Shown here: one piece after another, positions 10,536 to 22,183 of the stretch | Layout of the letters: each line of letters starts with the position of its first letter | Position numbering within the stretch: position 1 is the stretch's first letter | Assembly (NCBI GenBank): GCA_945910005.1 | Contig: OX246749.1 | Span: 16,828,157-16,892,156 of the forward strand | From: Isoperla grammatica | Lineage: Eukaryota > Arthropoda > Insecta > Plecoptera > Perlodidae | Reading direction: 5' to 3' | DNA: 64,000 bases | Translations under genes and position numbers: made by a program | Notes under the pieces: model-generated | What the model was told of the DNA's origin: nothing | The model's database searches: none | What the model saw: only the letters and a program-made list of their open reading frames with translations

Positions 10536-12055
10536 AGTAAATTAACAAATTACTAAACATCATTAACTAGCCAGTCTGAATATAGTAAACGAGCATCAGG
10601 AGGGCTATTCTGTTACAGTCTTTACCCCTAAAAATAATAATTGTAGACACGACGTCATGTCAGCAGGCTAATTATGCCAATTTTCAATCGCGAAATAACG
10701 GGATTTGGAGCTTTTACCACGAAATCCACGAAGTATCTGTGTGTTTGCGAAATAAGACTGAAATAACAAAAATGTGTTGAATATTACCCAAATAAGTGTT
10801 AGTGTAAGAAAAAATGTGCCGAGGAATTTAAATATAAAGGAAGTTTTTTTTGTTTTTTACCTATGCAGAGCTTCCTCAGCCATTCTTCTTCCTCGCTATC
10901 CAATATAAAATGGCTTCTTCTTCTGACCTACCCATAGACCCCCACAGTCAATGTCACTCTGAAGTGCGGCACACTTAAAAAGGTGTGCTCTGTCTTAGGG
11001 TTCAAAATTACATAATTTGCAGATGGCCGGTTCAGTCGTAATGTTAAAACGGTTCAAATGGTGTTGAAGAACATCATGTCCAGTTGCAAGGCGGAATTGG
11101 GCTGTAGCTGTTTTACGAGACCACTTTTTGTCTGGCCCTATTTTTATCTTGTTCCACCAAGTTTTTGTTGTACCTGCCTCTTCTTTAGTGTCTTCATAGA
11201 TCGAAAAGTAGATAAGAAGTACTGTTTAAATACACACGAATGACTCGTCTTTATTTGAGTGATATTCCTAAATTGATTATGCCTATAATGTTTGTTTTTT
11301 GCTTGTTATGCACCTTATAAAAATAACCACCAAAATGCAAAATTTACATTTAAAAAAAATAAAACCATTTCTGTAGGGCTCTACCTATTGGGATACAAAT
11401 AATATATATGCCCGCCCGACCGCCTGTCAGAGGCGTGGCTCTTAGGGAGGGTGAAGCACACGCCGCGCAAAAAAGTAGAACTGAATCTAAAAATCAAAAC
11501 TGGTTTTCAGTTAATCAATGTTATCACTAGGTAACAGGAATGTTATCTGAAACGACGTTATATCAGTTGTTTTACTAATGTAGGGACGTTAATTTAGGGA
11601 CGTGCTATCGCATTCGACGTTATATCAGGCGACGTATTATCTAGAGAAAATTAACATTGCGTCTTATGGGGTTTCGCCGGGACTTTATCAAAACGACGTG
11701 ATAATGCAAATGATCTTGTATTGGATGACGTAATAACAAGGTTGTACTGTATAACTTTATTTTTCTAGCAGGCAACAAGATGCAATATTTTTTTACTTTG
11801 AATGGCTACTGTGTAAGTTACAGAATATTTTATGAGCAACTCACAGTGCTGACAAGATGATATCATGAAATTACCTCTGGCATTAGACCTCTAAATAGAT
11901 ATTATTCAGGTATAAACACTTATGAGTGACCAATCTAAATCATACATGGAGCAACAACAACAAATGTTTGAAAATTTTCTGAAAAAGTCTCTCGAAAAGT
12001 TTCAGAAATATTTCGCCAACAATAAATTATTTTAACGTTACCCAACTGGTTACAG
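10536..12055. other. Non-coding part of duplicon A upstream of exon E3
   Basis: No gene is seen. 11570-11750 is rich in GACGTTATATCA-like words and ends with a pogo/mariner-like end (reverse complement TACAGTACAACCTTGTTATT). An ORF from ATG 11923 (MSDQSKSYMEQQQQMFENF) stops after 37 residues because of four extra bases near 12025; in duplicon B the same ORF stays open into E3. Confidence 0.6.
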
Positions 12056-12163
12056 GTGTGGACCCGCTGCAGCTGTCGACCCAGTCGGCCGACGTCAGCG
12101 AGTTGCAGTTTGTCGACGTGAAACGGGAGCCGGCTGATGACCCGGGATCGGAGTGCGAACCAG
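12056..12163 (+). CDS. Exon E3 of zinc-finger gene A (SUMO-motif module)
   Basis: 108-bp phase 1-1 exon between acceptor GGTTACAG and donor CCAG/GTAGGA. It encodes 36 residues beginning GVDPLQLSTQSADV and including FVDVKREPADDPG, whose VKRE fits the psi-K-x-E SUMO-acceptor consensus and is followed by an acidic stretch. Joining its last G to the AT that opens the zinc-finger exon at 14518 gives D and keeps the frame. No E1 or E2 is visible upstream, where LINEs now lie; they may be lost or left of the window. The downstream intron (2.35 kb) contains a MITE and a LINE fossil. The splice model is inferred. Confidence 0.6.
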
Positions 12164-12301
12164 GTAGGAAGGACTTCGGTCACCCGGAAACCGATTCCGG
12201 AACCGGCTCTATCAAGATCTTCGGCCTGTATGATTTAATTCCAACCGGTCAATAGTGTTGTTCAAAAGTTGCATGTTATGTAAAATATTGATGGGTTTTT
12301 T

Positions 12302-12357
12302 TATGACTGTGATAACGATTTCCTTAGTAATTTAAGGAAATCGTTATCACAGTCATA
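12302..12357. repeat. Perfect 25-bp inverted repeat hairpin
   Basis: Arms begin TATGACTGTGATAACGATTT and are perfectly complementary with a GTAATT loop. The duplicon B copy (59393-59448) has two uncompensated changes, so the structure does not look selected. Probably a tiny fold-back MITE older than the duplication. Confidence 0.8.
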
Positions 12358-12374
12358 CTGATTATAACGTTAAG

Positions 12375-13086
12375 GGGAAGGTACACTGAAAAATCACAAC
12401 ATTTCACTGATGGTCAATTTTTTTTTTTTTTTTTTAAATTAAATACTATATTTTATCAGTTTACTCTTAAAGCAATTTAATTTTAAGTTCACGCTAATAC
12501 TATATGCCAAATAAATTATTATGTTGTGTCTTTGCGCTTGAACTGCGTGAATTCACGCATTCAACGGCCTGTAACTTCTTAACTTTTTTGCTACATTTAT
12601 CAATTTACAAATCCCTACTCCTTTTTTATGTCTGGACCCAGACATCTGGTTTTTTGTGTATGTGTTTAATATAGTAGGAGGCTCAAAACATGGATCTCAA
12701 ATGTTGGATACCATGTATGGTTTGGTTTAAAAAAAATAATTAATATAAAATATATATTAAAATCTTAAACTTTGAATATATGTGAATGTAAAGGTATACA
12801 GAAAGAAATATAAGACATTTATGAAGAAAGTCTCATCCAATTTGTGTTCTATGTGTTCTTATCTCAATGTAAAAAAAAAAAAAATTAAATGAAAAATGAA
12901 AACGAAGTAGCAATTTCCCTAGCTGTCAACAATTTTGACAAATTTGTTTGCACAATTTTGAAAAATGAAAAAAAAAATTTTTTGTTCTCTCCAAAACTAA
13001 TTTTTAGGGAAAATACATGTTGTATCAAAATGTTAATACATTTGCTCATAATCTGTAGAAGATAAGATTTTCAGTGTACCTTCCCC
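12375..13086. mobile_element. piggyBac-type MITE (712 bp) with TTAA target site
   Basis: Terminal inverted repeats GGGGAAGGTACACTGAAAA at both ends, flanked by TTAA at 12371-12374 and 13087-13090. Duplicon B at 59459-59465 has the empty site with one TTAA followed by the same downstream bases. The interior is A/T-rich and has no frame. It inserted in the intron between E3 and the finger exon after the duplication. Confidence 0.9.
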
Positions 13087-13118
13087 TTAAGTACATTAAA
13101 TCCTTCAGCCTGTAGAGC

Positions 13119-14248
13119 TTACCAAACCACAGCGCTATGGTTTCTCAGATTTTCGATTTTGTGTTTCAATCTTGAGATATAATTAAAAAAATGGAAATTT
13201 TCTGCGGTTTTTGACATAGAGGTATCCTTCGCTCTTAAGACCCTCTCTGGAATATCATTTATACTGATATTAAAGAACAACGGACCATTAACGGAGCCCT
13301 GCGGCACGCCATGCTTCATGACCTGTACTCTAGATTTATAAGTCTGGACTTGACCCTGCCTGTTTTCCTGCTTTATTTCCACATGCTGTTTTTGATTTGC
13401 TAGAAGACTGTACCCATTTCAATGCTACCCCCTCTCCTAATGCCGTAGCATTCTAATTTTTTGACTAGTATATTATGGTTTACACAATCAAATGCCTTGA
13501 TAGACCCATAAATACTGCCATAGATGCCTTGGATAGATCCATAAATACTGCCATGGTTCTGTTGTTTTTGTCAATGCTTTTGATTATGTTATTTATAAAA
13601 CATGCTGTCCCATTTATGGTTGATCTTTTTCACCGAAAACTATGATGCCGATTTGAAATCGGGGATTCTAGATACTTGGTAATTCTTCTATTAAAAGCCA
13701 TTTCAAACATTTTTGAGAAAATTGGTAGCAATGCGATTGGTCTAAAGTTCCCTACATCTGCAATGTCATTTTTCTTGGGAATGGGTATTATTTTAGCAAT
13801 TTTTAGTTTTTCTGGAAATTCTCCTGGCATGAAAGAGAAATGTATGTGTTAGTGGTGTTGGTAGTTGACTAGAACATTCTTTTACCAAGAATGGTGGAAT
13901 TTCATCATAGCCAAATGATCTTTTATTTTTTGTTTCCGATATAATCTTTTGTACCTCGTATTCATTAACAAAATAAAGCATCATTTCATGGTCTAAATAG
14001 CTAGGTAGACTAGCATTGGCTTCTAAAGTTACCCTAACATCATTGCTGACAGCTAATTCTATGACCGAAGAGTAGTAATCATTTAGTGTGTTTGCCATGT
14101 CACGTGGGTCAGTGTGGATTTTGTTATCATGGGAGATAGATGAGATATTAGACTTGTTACTGCTCGTTTTGCTACCTCTTTCATTGTTTACTGTCTGCCG
14201 GAGTGGCTTCATTTTATTTTCGAGATAAAGTGGGTAAACATTAATCAT
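13119..14248 (-). pseudogene. Decayed LINE fossil (LINE-C) in the E3-E4 intron, copy A
   Basis: Three frames in succession on the minus strand are pieces of one LINE ORF2. 14248-13793 holds the region before RT (NKRSFGYDEIPPFLVKECSS), 13830-13630 holds KIAKIIPIPKKNDIADVGNF then RPIALLPIFSKMFE, and 13382-13119 holds GVPQGSVNGPLFFNISINDI. The YADD block is gone. Frame breaks and a short tandem duplication (ATAAATACTGCCATAGATGC-like) show decay. The same fossil, with shared lesions, is in duplicon B, so it predates the duplication. Confidence 0.85.
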
Positions 14249-14517
14249 GGTTTATATACTACTACTAACTGTCTTGAAGTCGGTCCGACCTTGCCGACAG
14301 TAAGCTTGTAGTCAAGCTCGAAATATCACACCATCCTGAAGCAAAGCTACACAGCTCTCATTTCTCCAATCATATTCACCTGCTTGATAACGAATATTAT
14401 CATTACATGTTTTCAAAATTATTCAACTAAACTGTTGACTTATTGAAAGATGTAGAAGAGACAATTGAATGTAATAAAATAAATTAAACAACTGTATAAA
14501 CAAAACCCTTGTTTCAG

Positions 14518-16127
14518 ATCTGGTTCCGTCCCGTACAGGCAACAAGTTCCGCTTCCGCCGCACTATTGTACCTTTCCGTTTCAATTGTGAAAAAGCAACG
14601 GAGGTCAAAACAGTAACCAGCGTTTTGTCTCACAATAGTCCAGGCAGCAACAGTTCTTCCACAATTGTTGAAGAAATCCCCCATGATGGTGAATTATTTC
14701 ATGCAAGGTTTTCTCAGAGAGAGAATCAAAGTATAAACATGAGAACACACACAGGTGCGAAGCCCTATTCCTGTGACATATGTACGGCAAAGTTTCGCCA
14801 GAAGGGGAACTTAACCAGGCACATGACAACACACACAGAAGAGAAGCCCTATTCCTGTGACCTATGTACGGCAAAGTTTGCTGCGAAGAGTGCCTTAACT
14901 AGCCACATAACAACACACACAGGAGAGAAGCCCTATTCCTGTGACCTATGTACGGCAAAGTTTGCTGCGAAGAGTTCTTTAACCAGACACATGAGAACAC
15001 ACACAGGAGAGAAACCCTATTCCTGTGACATATGTACAGCAAGGTTTGCTGATAAAAGGAACTTGGCTTCACACATGAGAACACACACAGGAGAGAAACC
15101 CTATTCCTGTGACATATGTATGGCAAGGTTTTCTCGTAAGGGGATCTTGAATGTACACATGAGAACACACCCAAGAAAGAAGCCCTATTCCTGTGACCTA
15201 TGTATGGCAAAGTTTGCTGCAAAGAGTGCCTTAACCAGACACATAACAACACACACAGGAGAGAAGCCCTATTCCTGTGACATTTGTCCAGCAAGGTTTT
15301 CTCTTAAGAGTAAATTGACATTACACATGATAACACACACAGGAGAGAAGCCCTATTCCTGTGACCTATGTACGGCAAAGTTTGCTGCGAAGAGTGCTTT
15401 AACCAGACACATAAGAACACACACAGGAGAGAAGCCCTATTCCTGTGACCTATGTACGGCAAGGTTTGCTGCGAAGAGTGCTTTAACCAGACACATAACA
15501 ACACACACAGGAGAGAAGCCCTATTCCTGTGACATTTGTCCAGCAAGGTTTTCTCTTAAGAGTAAATTGACATTACACATGATAACACACACAGGAGAGA
15601 AGCCCTATTCCTGTGACCTATGTACGGCAAAGTTTGCTGCGAAGAGTGCCTTAACTAGCCACATAACAACACACACAGGAGAGAAGCCCTATTCCTGTGA
15701 CCTATGTACGGCAAAGTTTGCTGCGAAGAGTGCTTTAACCAGACACATAAGAACACACACAGGAGAGAAGCCCTATTCCTGTGACCTATGTACGGCAAAG
15801 TTTGCTGCGAAGAGTGACTTAACCAGACACATGACAACACACACAGGAGAGAAGCCCTACTCCTGTGACCTATGTACGGCAAGGTTTTTTCAGAAGATTT
15901 CTTTAACCAGACACATGAGAACACACACAGGAGAGAAGCCCTATTCCTGTGACCTATGTACAGCAAAGTTTGCTGCGAAGAGTGACTTAACCGACCACAT
16001 AACAACACACACAGGAGAGAAGCCCTATTCCTGTGACCTATGTACGGCAAGGTTTTCTCGTAAGGGGCGCTTAACCAGGCACATGAGAACACACACAGGA
16101 GGAAAGCTACATCCCTATGACATGTGA
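14518..16127 (+). CDS. C2H2 zinc-finger exon A, 16 fingers
   Basis: Last exon of a zinc-finger gene. It opens after acceptor CTTGTTTCAG in phase 1 and runs to TGA at 16125-16127. The first ~80 residues (LVPSRTGNKFRFRRT..., then [20 protein letters not shown]) include a finger relic without its cysteines. Sixteen tandem 28-residue fingers follow, each C-x2-C-x12-H-x3-H, joined by TGEKPYSCD linkers. Helix variants are few: [13 protein letters not shown] fingers dominate, and a SLKSKLTLH/AAKSAL block occurs twice (fingers 7-8 and 10-11). The protein ends GGKLHPYDM. It would act in the nucleus as a sequence-specific DNA-binding protein; its target is unknown. The upstream partner exon in sight is E3 at 12056. 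Confidence 0.9.
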
Positions 16128-16335
16128 AGGAAAGTTTTCTGAGAAGGGGCACTTACCAGACACATTACAACACACAGGCGAGAAGCCCTATCCCTGTAGC
16201 ATAAGTACGGCATGGTTTGCTGATAAGAGGAACTTGACTGTACACATAAGAACACACACGGGAGAGAAGCCACTTTCCTGTGACACATAAAAATATTCAC
16301 ACATCCATATTCGTGTGCCATCTGTCCAGGTAGGT
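16128..16335 (+). pseudogene. Decayed zinc-finger remnants after exon A
   Basis: After the stop the DNA still reads as fingers in broken frames: TGAGAAGGGGCACTTACCAG, then GGCGAGAAGCCCTATCCC, then GATAAGAGGAACTTGACTGT, then GGAGAGAAGCC. The same decay is shared by copies B and C, so the array was longer before duplication. Confidence 0.8.
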
Positions 16336-16459
16336 ATTCTCAAAGGATGTCATGCTTGCAAATCAAATTTTAAAACTTTTGAACAATGTAATTCTTTTTT
16401 TTTTCATTGTCAAATCTCGAATACCTGAGTAAAAAGAGCGTACAGATGCGCTAATACTT

Positions 16460-16465
16460 AATAAA
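16460..16465 (+). terminator. Candidate polyadenylation signal AATAAA, gene A
   Basis: AATAAA 333 bp after the stop of exon A, at the same relative place as in copy C (41935) and copy B (63989). No transcript evidence. Confidence 0.35.
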
Positions 16466-16778
16466 CTTGGGATTGGTAGTCTAGAGAAAAGAAGGCAGAA
16501 ATGTGATTTTTGCATGGTACTATCATAGATATAAGTATTGTTACCAAGATACGTAACTCACTGCTATCTGGACGTACTAAAACTGATTCTCTTTTGAGAT
16601 TTCAACAATGGATTATTCTCGGAACGTCGCTATATTGTATATTTAGAAATAACTATTTTCAATGCCGAAATGACTACTTTATGTCCAGTGGGTATTCAGA
16701 TACTTGCGTACTTTCTTTTTATAGCCATCAATATCAATGACATACGCCGGGCGATGTATAACACATTGAAAAACACTC

Positions 16779-17126
16779 ATGTTAAAATGTAGACAAACAG
16801 GCAATCATACAATATGGCGGGCATCGAGGAACGAGCATGGGTCCTCGGACCTCCATTCAGTTACATATCTTGGTAACAACATTTATATCTATGGTACTAT
16901 TAATGCCTATCAACTTTCAAGCACCCTGTTGATCCGCGTACCCTGCAGAGTTACCCGATTACAACGTTTACTTCACATTCCACAATGGCTCACCGAAGTA
17001 GTGCATCGTTCACTTCTTACAAGGCTTACCTACCTTCACAATTCACTTCCCTCTAGTGTGGATATCACTGTTCCTCTAAATTCATTTACTAAACAAATGT
17101 CTGCCTATCTTCCACTTAGGTTTTAA
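16779..17126 (+). other. 115-residue ORF, possible LINE C-terminus, in tail of copy A
   Basis: The frame (LQRLLHIPQWLTEVVHRSLL, then YLHNSLPSSVDITVPLNSFT) is kept with few changes in copy C (42257-42604). The pattern W/H-N-S-LP ... SF resembles the last ~40 residues of LINE ORF2 proteins (W-N-x-LP-x ... SFK), but the match is weak. No start context or splice sites support a gene. The block between the finger relics could be an old LINE 3' end. Confidence 0.3.
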
Positions 17127-17302
17127 TTTTAACCACTGATCTTGACATTAGGTAACTATGTTTACCATTTGGCCTATTATGTAGTTGACTTTTTGTGCAG
17201 ACTTTTGTGTATGGTGTCATTATTGTTATTATTCATTGGTTATGTATGTTCTCCAAATGGCACAACTGCTGTATCGAATTTTATATTAAAAACATTGAAC
17301 TA

Positions 17303-17382
17303 CACATGTGAGAAGCCTTATTCCTGTGACATATGTCGAGCAAGGTTTTCTTGTAAAGGGAACATAACTGTACACATGAGAA
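17303..17382 (+). pseudogene. Isolated zinc-finger relic
   Basis: One finger ([20 protein letters not shown]) interrupted by an A/T-rich (AATAATAAT) block that looks like a LINE or SINE tail. The copy at 42778-42860 is equivalent. Confidence 0.8.
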
Positions 17383-17654
17383 ATAAAATATTTATAACAA
17401 TAATAATAATGTTCTTTATTTAAGCTGCATTAGCTACTATATTACATAATTTACAATTATTAACATCATGCGCGATCTATTTGTTGAAATCATGGACATG
17501 ACCATTACACACAACACATGCACAGATAAAATTGTACAAACTCACTGTCAACAAAGTTGACACAAACCCCTTTAAGTCTGTTTAGCGAGTATCTATTATA
17601 ATATCTATACAAAACAAAACAAAAATACGAGTAAGTATACAATTCACATACATT

Positions 17655-17770
17655 GCACACATGTGAGAAGCCATATTCCTGTGACATTGTTCCAGCAAGG
17701 TTTTCTATTAAGAGACATTTTATCACACACATGAGAACACACAAGAGAAAAGCCATATTCTTGTGACATA
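17655..17770 (+). pseudogene. Further zinc-finger relics
   Basis: Pieces of two fingers (GAGAAGCCATATTCCTGTGA and GAGAAAAGCCATATTCTTGT) with a lost Cys codon and frameshifts. In copy C the homologous sequence is cut at 43245 by foreign DNA starting TGTAACGCCCC. Confidence 0.75.
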
Positions 17771-19964
17771 TGTAAAATAAAGGCTTTTCTCACAGTGGCA
17801 ACTTAATTGCTTACATTGATTCACGTATCAGAGACAAATCTGACCCAATTGCAACAAGTGCCAAGCAATGATTTCTGGGCTTGGAACAGTGACTTAACTA
17901 GGCCTATATACACACATAAGAACACATACGCTGGACAATTGTTGTGACATCTCAAGCAAGGTGTCTTTGGGGGTGGGGAGTATGTACATGAGAACTTGTA
18001 GGGAGAAGGGCTGATTCCTGAGACATGGTTTACAGTGCTAAATATCAGGGCGCACGCGTCCGCTCACTTTGGAATAGTCCTAAATGAAAGGTCAATACGA
18101 TGTGTTCTAAGACTGAAGCCTGTCTGAAGTCACTGTACTAATGTGCCTACTGAACTTTTCCCCACCCTCCCTGCTACTTGAGAAGTATATGCCTGCTTGA
18201 TTAGTGGAGGTGGGGGTAGGTAGGTTTTTTTGTTTTCCTTAGAGTCAAGCAGGTGACAAAAAATATTATATTTATTATTGAAAACGACAAACTGCAAGAC
18301 GCCCCCCCCCCCCCCAAGGTGGCCATATGACCTGCTTGGTTATCAACAGCCAAAAAGTTATCGTCAATGTTCCAATTCATTTTGGTGGTTTTCTGGTTTT
18401 GGCACTACAAAAATCACAGTATTCTGTTATTGCATTCAGTCCGGTATTTTTTTCTGAACTGCTCAGAATGCACTCTACAAAGCCCGATTTAAATATATTT
18501 GCCTGGGGTGCTATTGTTGACTCTGCATCTCGCCCTAGTGTCCTCAAGTTATATCCGGCCTAAGTTAAGACTTTGTAAATCCGGGTCGAGGGGTCGGATT
18601 CACAAAAAAAACTTTTTGTGAATCCGGACTTTACTTTAGGACACTAGATTAAGGCACGCCATTGGCTGATACGGACCTGCACATACCCTCGACTTGACGT
18701 TACTTAGAAACTCTAGTAAATTACAAACACTTGAGATCAAAATTTAGGCCCTGTATGAGTTGTTCTTATCTTTTTTAAAAAAATGGTGGCAATTCGAAAA
18801 TGATTCACAAGTCTTACTTCTGTCAGTAGGTATTGATCAACGTAAAAACAAATGTATTGTAATTTGTATTGATTTGTAATATGTGGTAACTGAATAAAAC
18901 AATTGAATATTGAATTGATTGAATTGACTTCAAAGTGTGAACATGAATAAATATCGTTTAATTACCTTGACATACGCATTTCTCTGTTTTAAAAGTGTGG
19001 AGGTATTAGGAAACAAAACACTAAACTTGAAAACATCGCCTTGAATATTTCAAAGTCACTGTGATTGTCACGAAAGTAGCTATCCAATTGGACTGTGTAG
19101 CAGGCCTACCAACGGTACAGGAAGACTTGAGGACCTATCTTAAGTTAAGACTTTTTGTGAATCCCGCCCCTGGTATTTATGGAGTGTGCTGTTACACTTT
19201 GAAGTTTGATCTTTACATTTGAAGAAGGTGTCATACATTTTTGTGGCGTGTGATTACATATAAAACTAAAAATGAATGACACATTCAAATTATATCATTA
19301 CGATGAATAAAATCTATTACTTTGAAGTTTGTGAAGAATCCCAGTCCATTTAACATGTGTGTAATGAGGGCGAAATGGAAATTTGGAGGAACTTCAATGG
19401 CCAAATTAATAAACTACGCAAATAATTTCGATGACGTAAAATAGTTAAAATGGTTCTAAGCCTAGGAATGTAAGTTACGAAGGTCTTACAACGCAATTTA
19501 TTGGTCAACCCAGGGATAACTATAACTCCATCCCGAGATTGTACAACCAGTCCTTTTCTGTCTGCAATAAATGTCAATTAATATTTTTAACAAATAAATA
19601 TTTATAGGAGGCAGGCAGCCACAGATATAGGGAGACTATAGGGTATTTCGTAATGTAAATACGGCAGTTCGGCGTCAATCATGTATTACATAGGAAATAT
19701 GTCGTGTGCTATATAGCAGTTACCAATACTACAGTCACACTACATGCATGTAATGAACATTTTAGCCAAACATTAATATTTATATGACCAACTGCACTAC
19801 GGTTTACATTTGAAAAAAACTTTATACAAAAGTAGAATGTACAATCATATGTTATAATGATATAGATGTATGAAAATATATTTCGAATTAGCTATCATAA
19901 ATGTAATATAGTTAGTTTGTATCACAAGAATAATGCTAAACAATTACAGTCTGTAGCTGCTGTC
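17771..19964. other. Non-genic stretch with a fold-back and decayed repeats
   Basis: No gene is seen. A C16 tract is at 18301-18316. A hairpin at 18596-18632 (GTCGGATTCACAAAAA with its complement) and the related end AGTCTTAACTTAAG at 19140-19175 suggest a decayed hAT-like element with CAGGGGCGGGATTCACAAA ends. A LINE-tail-like (TTGAAT/TGATT) stretch lies at 18880-18930. Confidence 0.4.
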
Positions 19965-19968
19965 TTAA

Positions 19969-20699
19969 CCCTTTCGTAGGCGGTGGGAAGATTTCTTCCC
20001 ACCCATTATAAGTTCGCTTCTGGGCGTTGGGAAGATAATTTCCCAGTTTCGGATCGTGCTGCTACCTAGCGGAGCGCGTGGAAATCACTTAAAAAAATTG
20101 GTTTATGTCTTTAGGCCGATAACTGCAGTTCGTATAGTGTTTTGGCTTGACAGCTGACTGTGTTTTGTGACAACAACAAAAATTCTGAAGAATAAGTGCG
20201 TAAAGTGAAAACCCGAGGTGGATTTCTCCAAGCGAGATGTAAATATATCAAATATAAGTATTCTAGAATATGATTAGTGACATTTCCAAACTCATTTATC
20301 ACATATTGTACAAAGGTGTACTTTGTTACAAAGTTGGGTAATATTTCACCCAGTGCCCATGCCTGATTGCTAACTTTTGTAGGTTATGTATCTAAAATAT
20401 GTAAATTTGTGCTTGGAACTCGTATACTGTAACTAATTACTTTTGTATGATTGTTTTAGGGGTGGACGGAACTTTATACGTGATAATATCAGGAAAAATC
20501 AGTGCAGTTAGTGAAAATGTGACTTTTTAAAAACACTATCCAGTGGGCAGTGGGAAGAAAAATACCCACCTCATTATTGTTTATTGTATGCAATTTTTTT
20601 TTTTTTTTTTATTGGAAATATGTATTAAATAATATTACAACTTCAAACAGCTATGTAAACTTATATTTTGTAGAACAAATAAAATTGCCCATGAAAGGG
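19969..20699. mobile_element. piggyBac-type MITE (731 bp)
   Basis: Ends are CCCTTTCGTAGGC (left) and CCCTTTCATGGGC (right, reverse complement), each abutting TTAA (19965-19968; 20700-20703). TTAA plus CCCTTT is the classic piggyBac-family end. No transposase frame. The interior has GTGGGAAGA words in inverted pairs. Confidence 0.8.
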
Positions 20700-20993
20700 T
20701 TAAGCAAGCTACATCATAATATGAAGAACTATTAATTGGAAATAATAGTGTACAAACAATGTATATCTTTTGTTTGGATCATATTGTATTGTATTGTATT
20801 TTCATAGTAATATCATATCATAGTAATACAAAACAATGAAAACAATAACACTGTATTTTAATACTGTAATATACAAATAAATTTCAATGACGGTATCAAA
20901 AAAGATATAAAATAAGTAAAATCGATGACCTGGATGTCTTTTGCATACAACAAGATATGAAAGGACAATTTATATAAATAAAAAAATTCAATA

Positions 20994-20995
<2 letters not shown>

Positions 20996-21078
<83 letters not shown>

Positions 21079-21096
21079 AAACACACACACACACAA
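20996..21096. repeat. Compound microsatellite (AT)n(GT)n(AC)n
   Basis: About 20 AT, 19 GT, then after TTAAA about 9 AC units. The GT and AC parts can pair to form a hairpin. Confidence 0.95.
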
Positions 21097-21198
21097 TTAT
21101 AAAATGGTACCAGGTCACTCACTTTAAAAAACCAGTGAATTTTCGGAGTAACACGTTCCTTTCCTACACCTTCCTCATCATACCAAAGGCAACTGAGG

Positions 21199-22183
21199 AG
21201 TACTCGACAGGAAGGCCACATCATGGACACACGACGTACCCGACAGCTAGGTCACACCATGGTCATACAACGTACTCGACAGCTAGGTCACACCATGGAC
21301 ACACGACGTACTCGACAGGTAGGCCACATCATGGACACACGACGTACCCGACAGCTAGGTCACACCATGGTCATACAACGTACTCGACAGCTAGGTCACA
21401 CCATGGACACACGACGTACTCGACAGCTAGGCCACACCATGGTCATACAACGTACTCGACAGCTAGGCCACATCATGGACACACGACGTACCCGACAGCT
21501 AGGTCACACCATGGTCATACAACGTACTCGACAGCTAGGTCACACCATGGACACACGACGTACTCGACAGCTAGGTCACAACCATGGTCATACAACGTAC
21601 TCGATGGCTAGGTCACACCATGGTCATACAACGTACTCGACAGCTAGGTCACACCATGGTCACACGACGTACTAGACAGTTAGGTCACACCATGGCCACA
21701 CGACGTATTTAACAGCTAGGTCACACCGTGGTCAAACGACGTAGTCAACAGCTAGGTCACACCTTGGTCACGACGTACTCAACAGCTTGGTAACACCATG
21801 GTCACGACGTACTCGACAGCTAGGTCACACCATCGCCACACGACGTACTCAACAGCTAGGTCACACCATGGTCACACGACGTACTCGACAGCTGGGTCAC
21901 ACCATGGTCACGACGTACTCAACAGCTTGGTAACACCATGGTCACGACGTACTTGACAGCTAGGTCACACCATCGCCACACGACGTACTCAACAGCTAGG
22001 TCACACCATGGTCATGACGTACTCCACAGCTACGTCACACCATGGTCACACGACGTACTCAACAGCTAGGTCACACCATGGTCACACGATGTCTTTGACA
22101 GCTAGGTCACACCATGGTCATACAACGTACTCCACAGCTAGGTCACACCATGGTCATACAACGTACTCCACAGCTACGTCACG
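21199..22183. repeat. 36-bp minisatellite, about 27 units
   Basis: Unit centred on AGGTCACACCATGGTCATAC followed by AACGTACTCGACAGCT. Because 36 is a multiple of 3, frames stay open (HGHTTYSTARSH-type peptide) without being genes. Units become more diverged and some are shorter towards the right end. It lies about 1.1 kb before exon E1 of gene C. Confidence 0.95.

Larger units (their letters stand above)
7726..17770 (+). repeat. Duplicon A (paralogous to 57468-64000)
   Basis: Sequence from the GATGATGA words at 7726 onward matches 57468 onward nearly base for base, through the non-coding block, exon E3, a hairpin, an old LINE fossil and the zinc-finger exon. Copy A carries extra insertions absent from copy B: LINE-B (7871-10535) and a TTAA MITE (12375-13086). 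The 3' part (from about 14430) also matches copy C at 39641-43245, so at least two duplication events formed the cluster. The left boundary coincides with the truncated 5' end of LINE-A. Confidence 0.85.

Noticed and set aside
14605..16321. Long minus-strand frames opposite the zinc-finger exons (also 39980-41628 and 61370-62901)
   Set aside because: They are shadows produced by the 84-bp finger periodicity; all encode [14 protein letters not shown] repeats with no independent start or domain.
18556..19175. A complete hAT element with CAGGGGCGGGATTCACAAA ends
   Set aside because: The left end is scrambled with a local hairpin and no 8-bp duplication could be matched.
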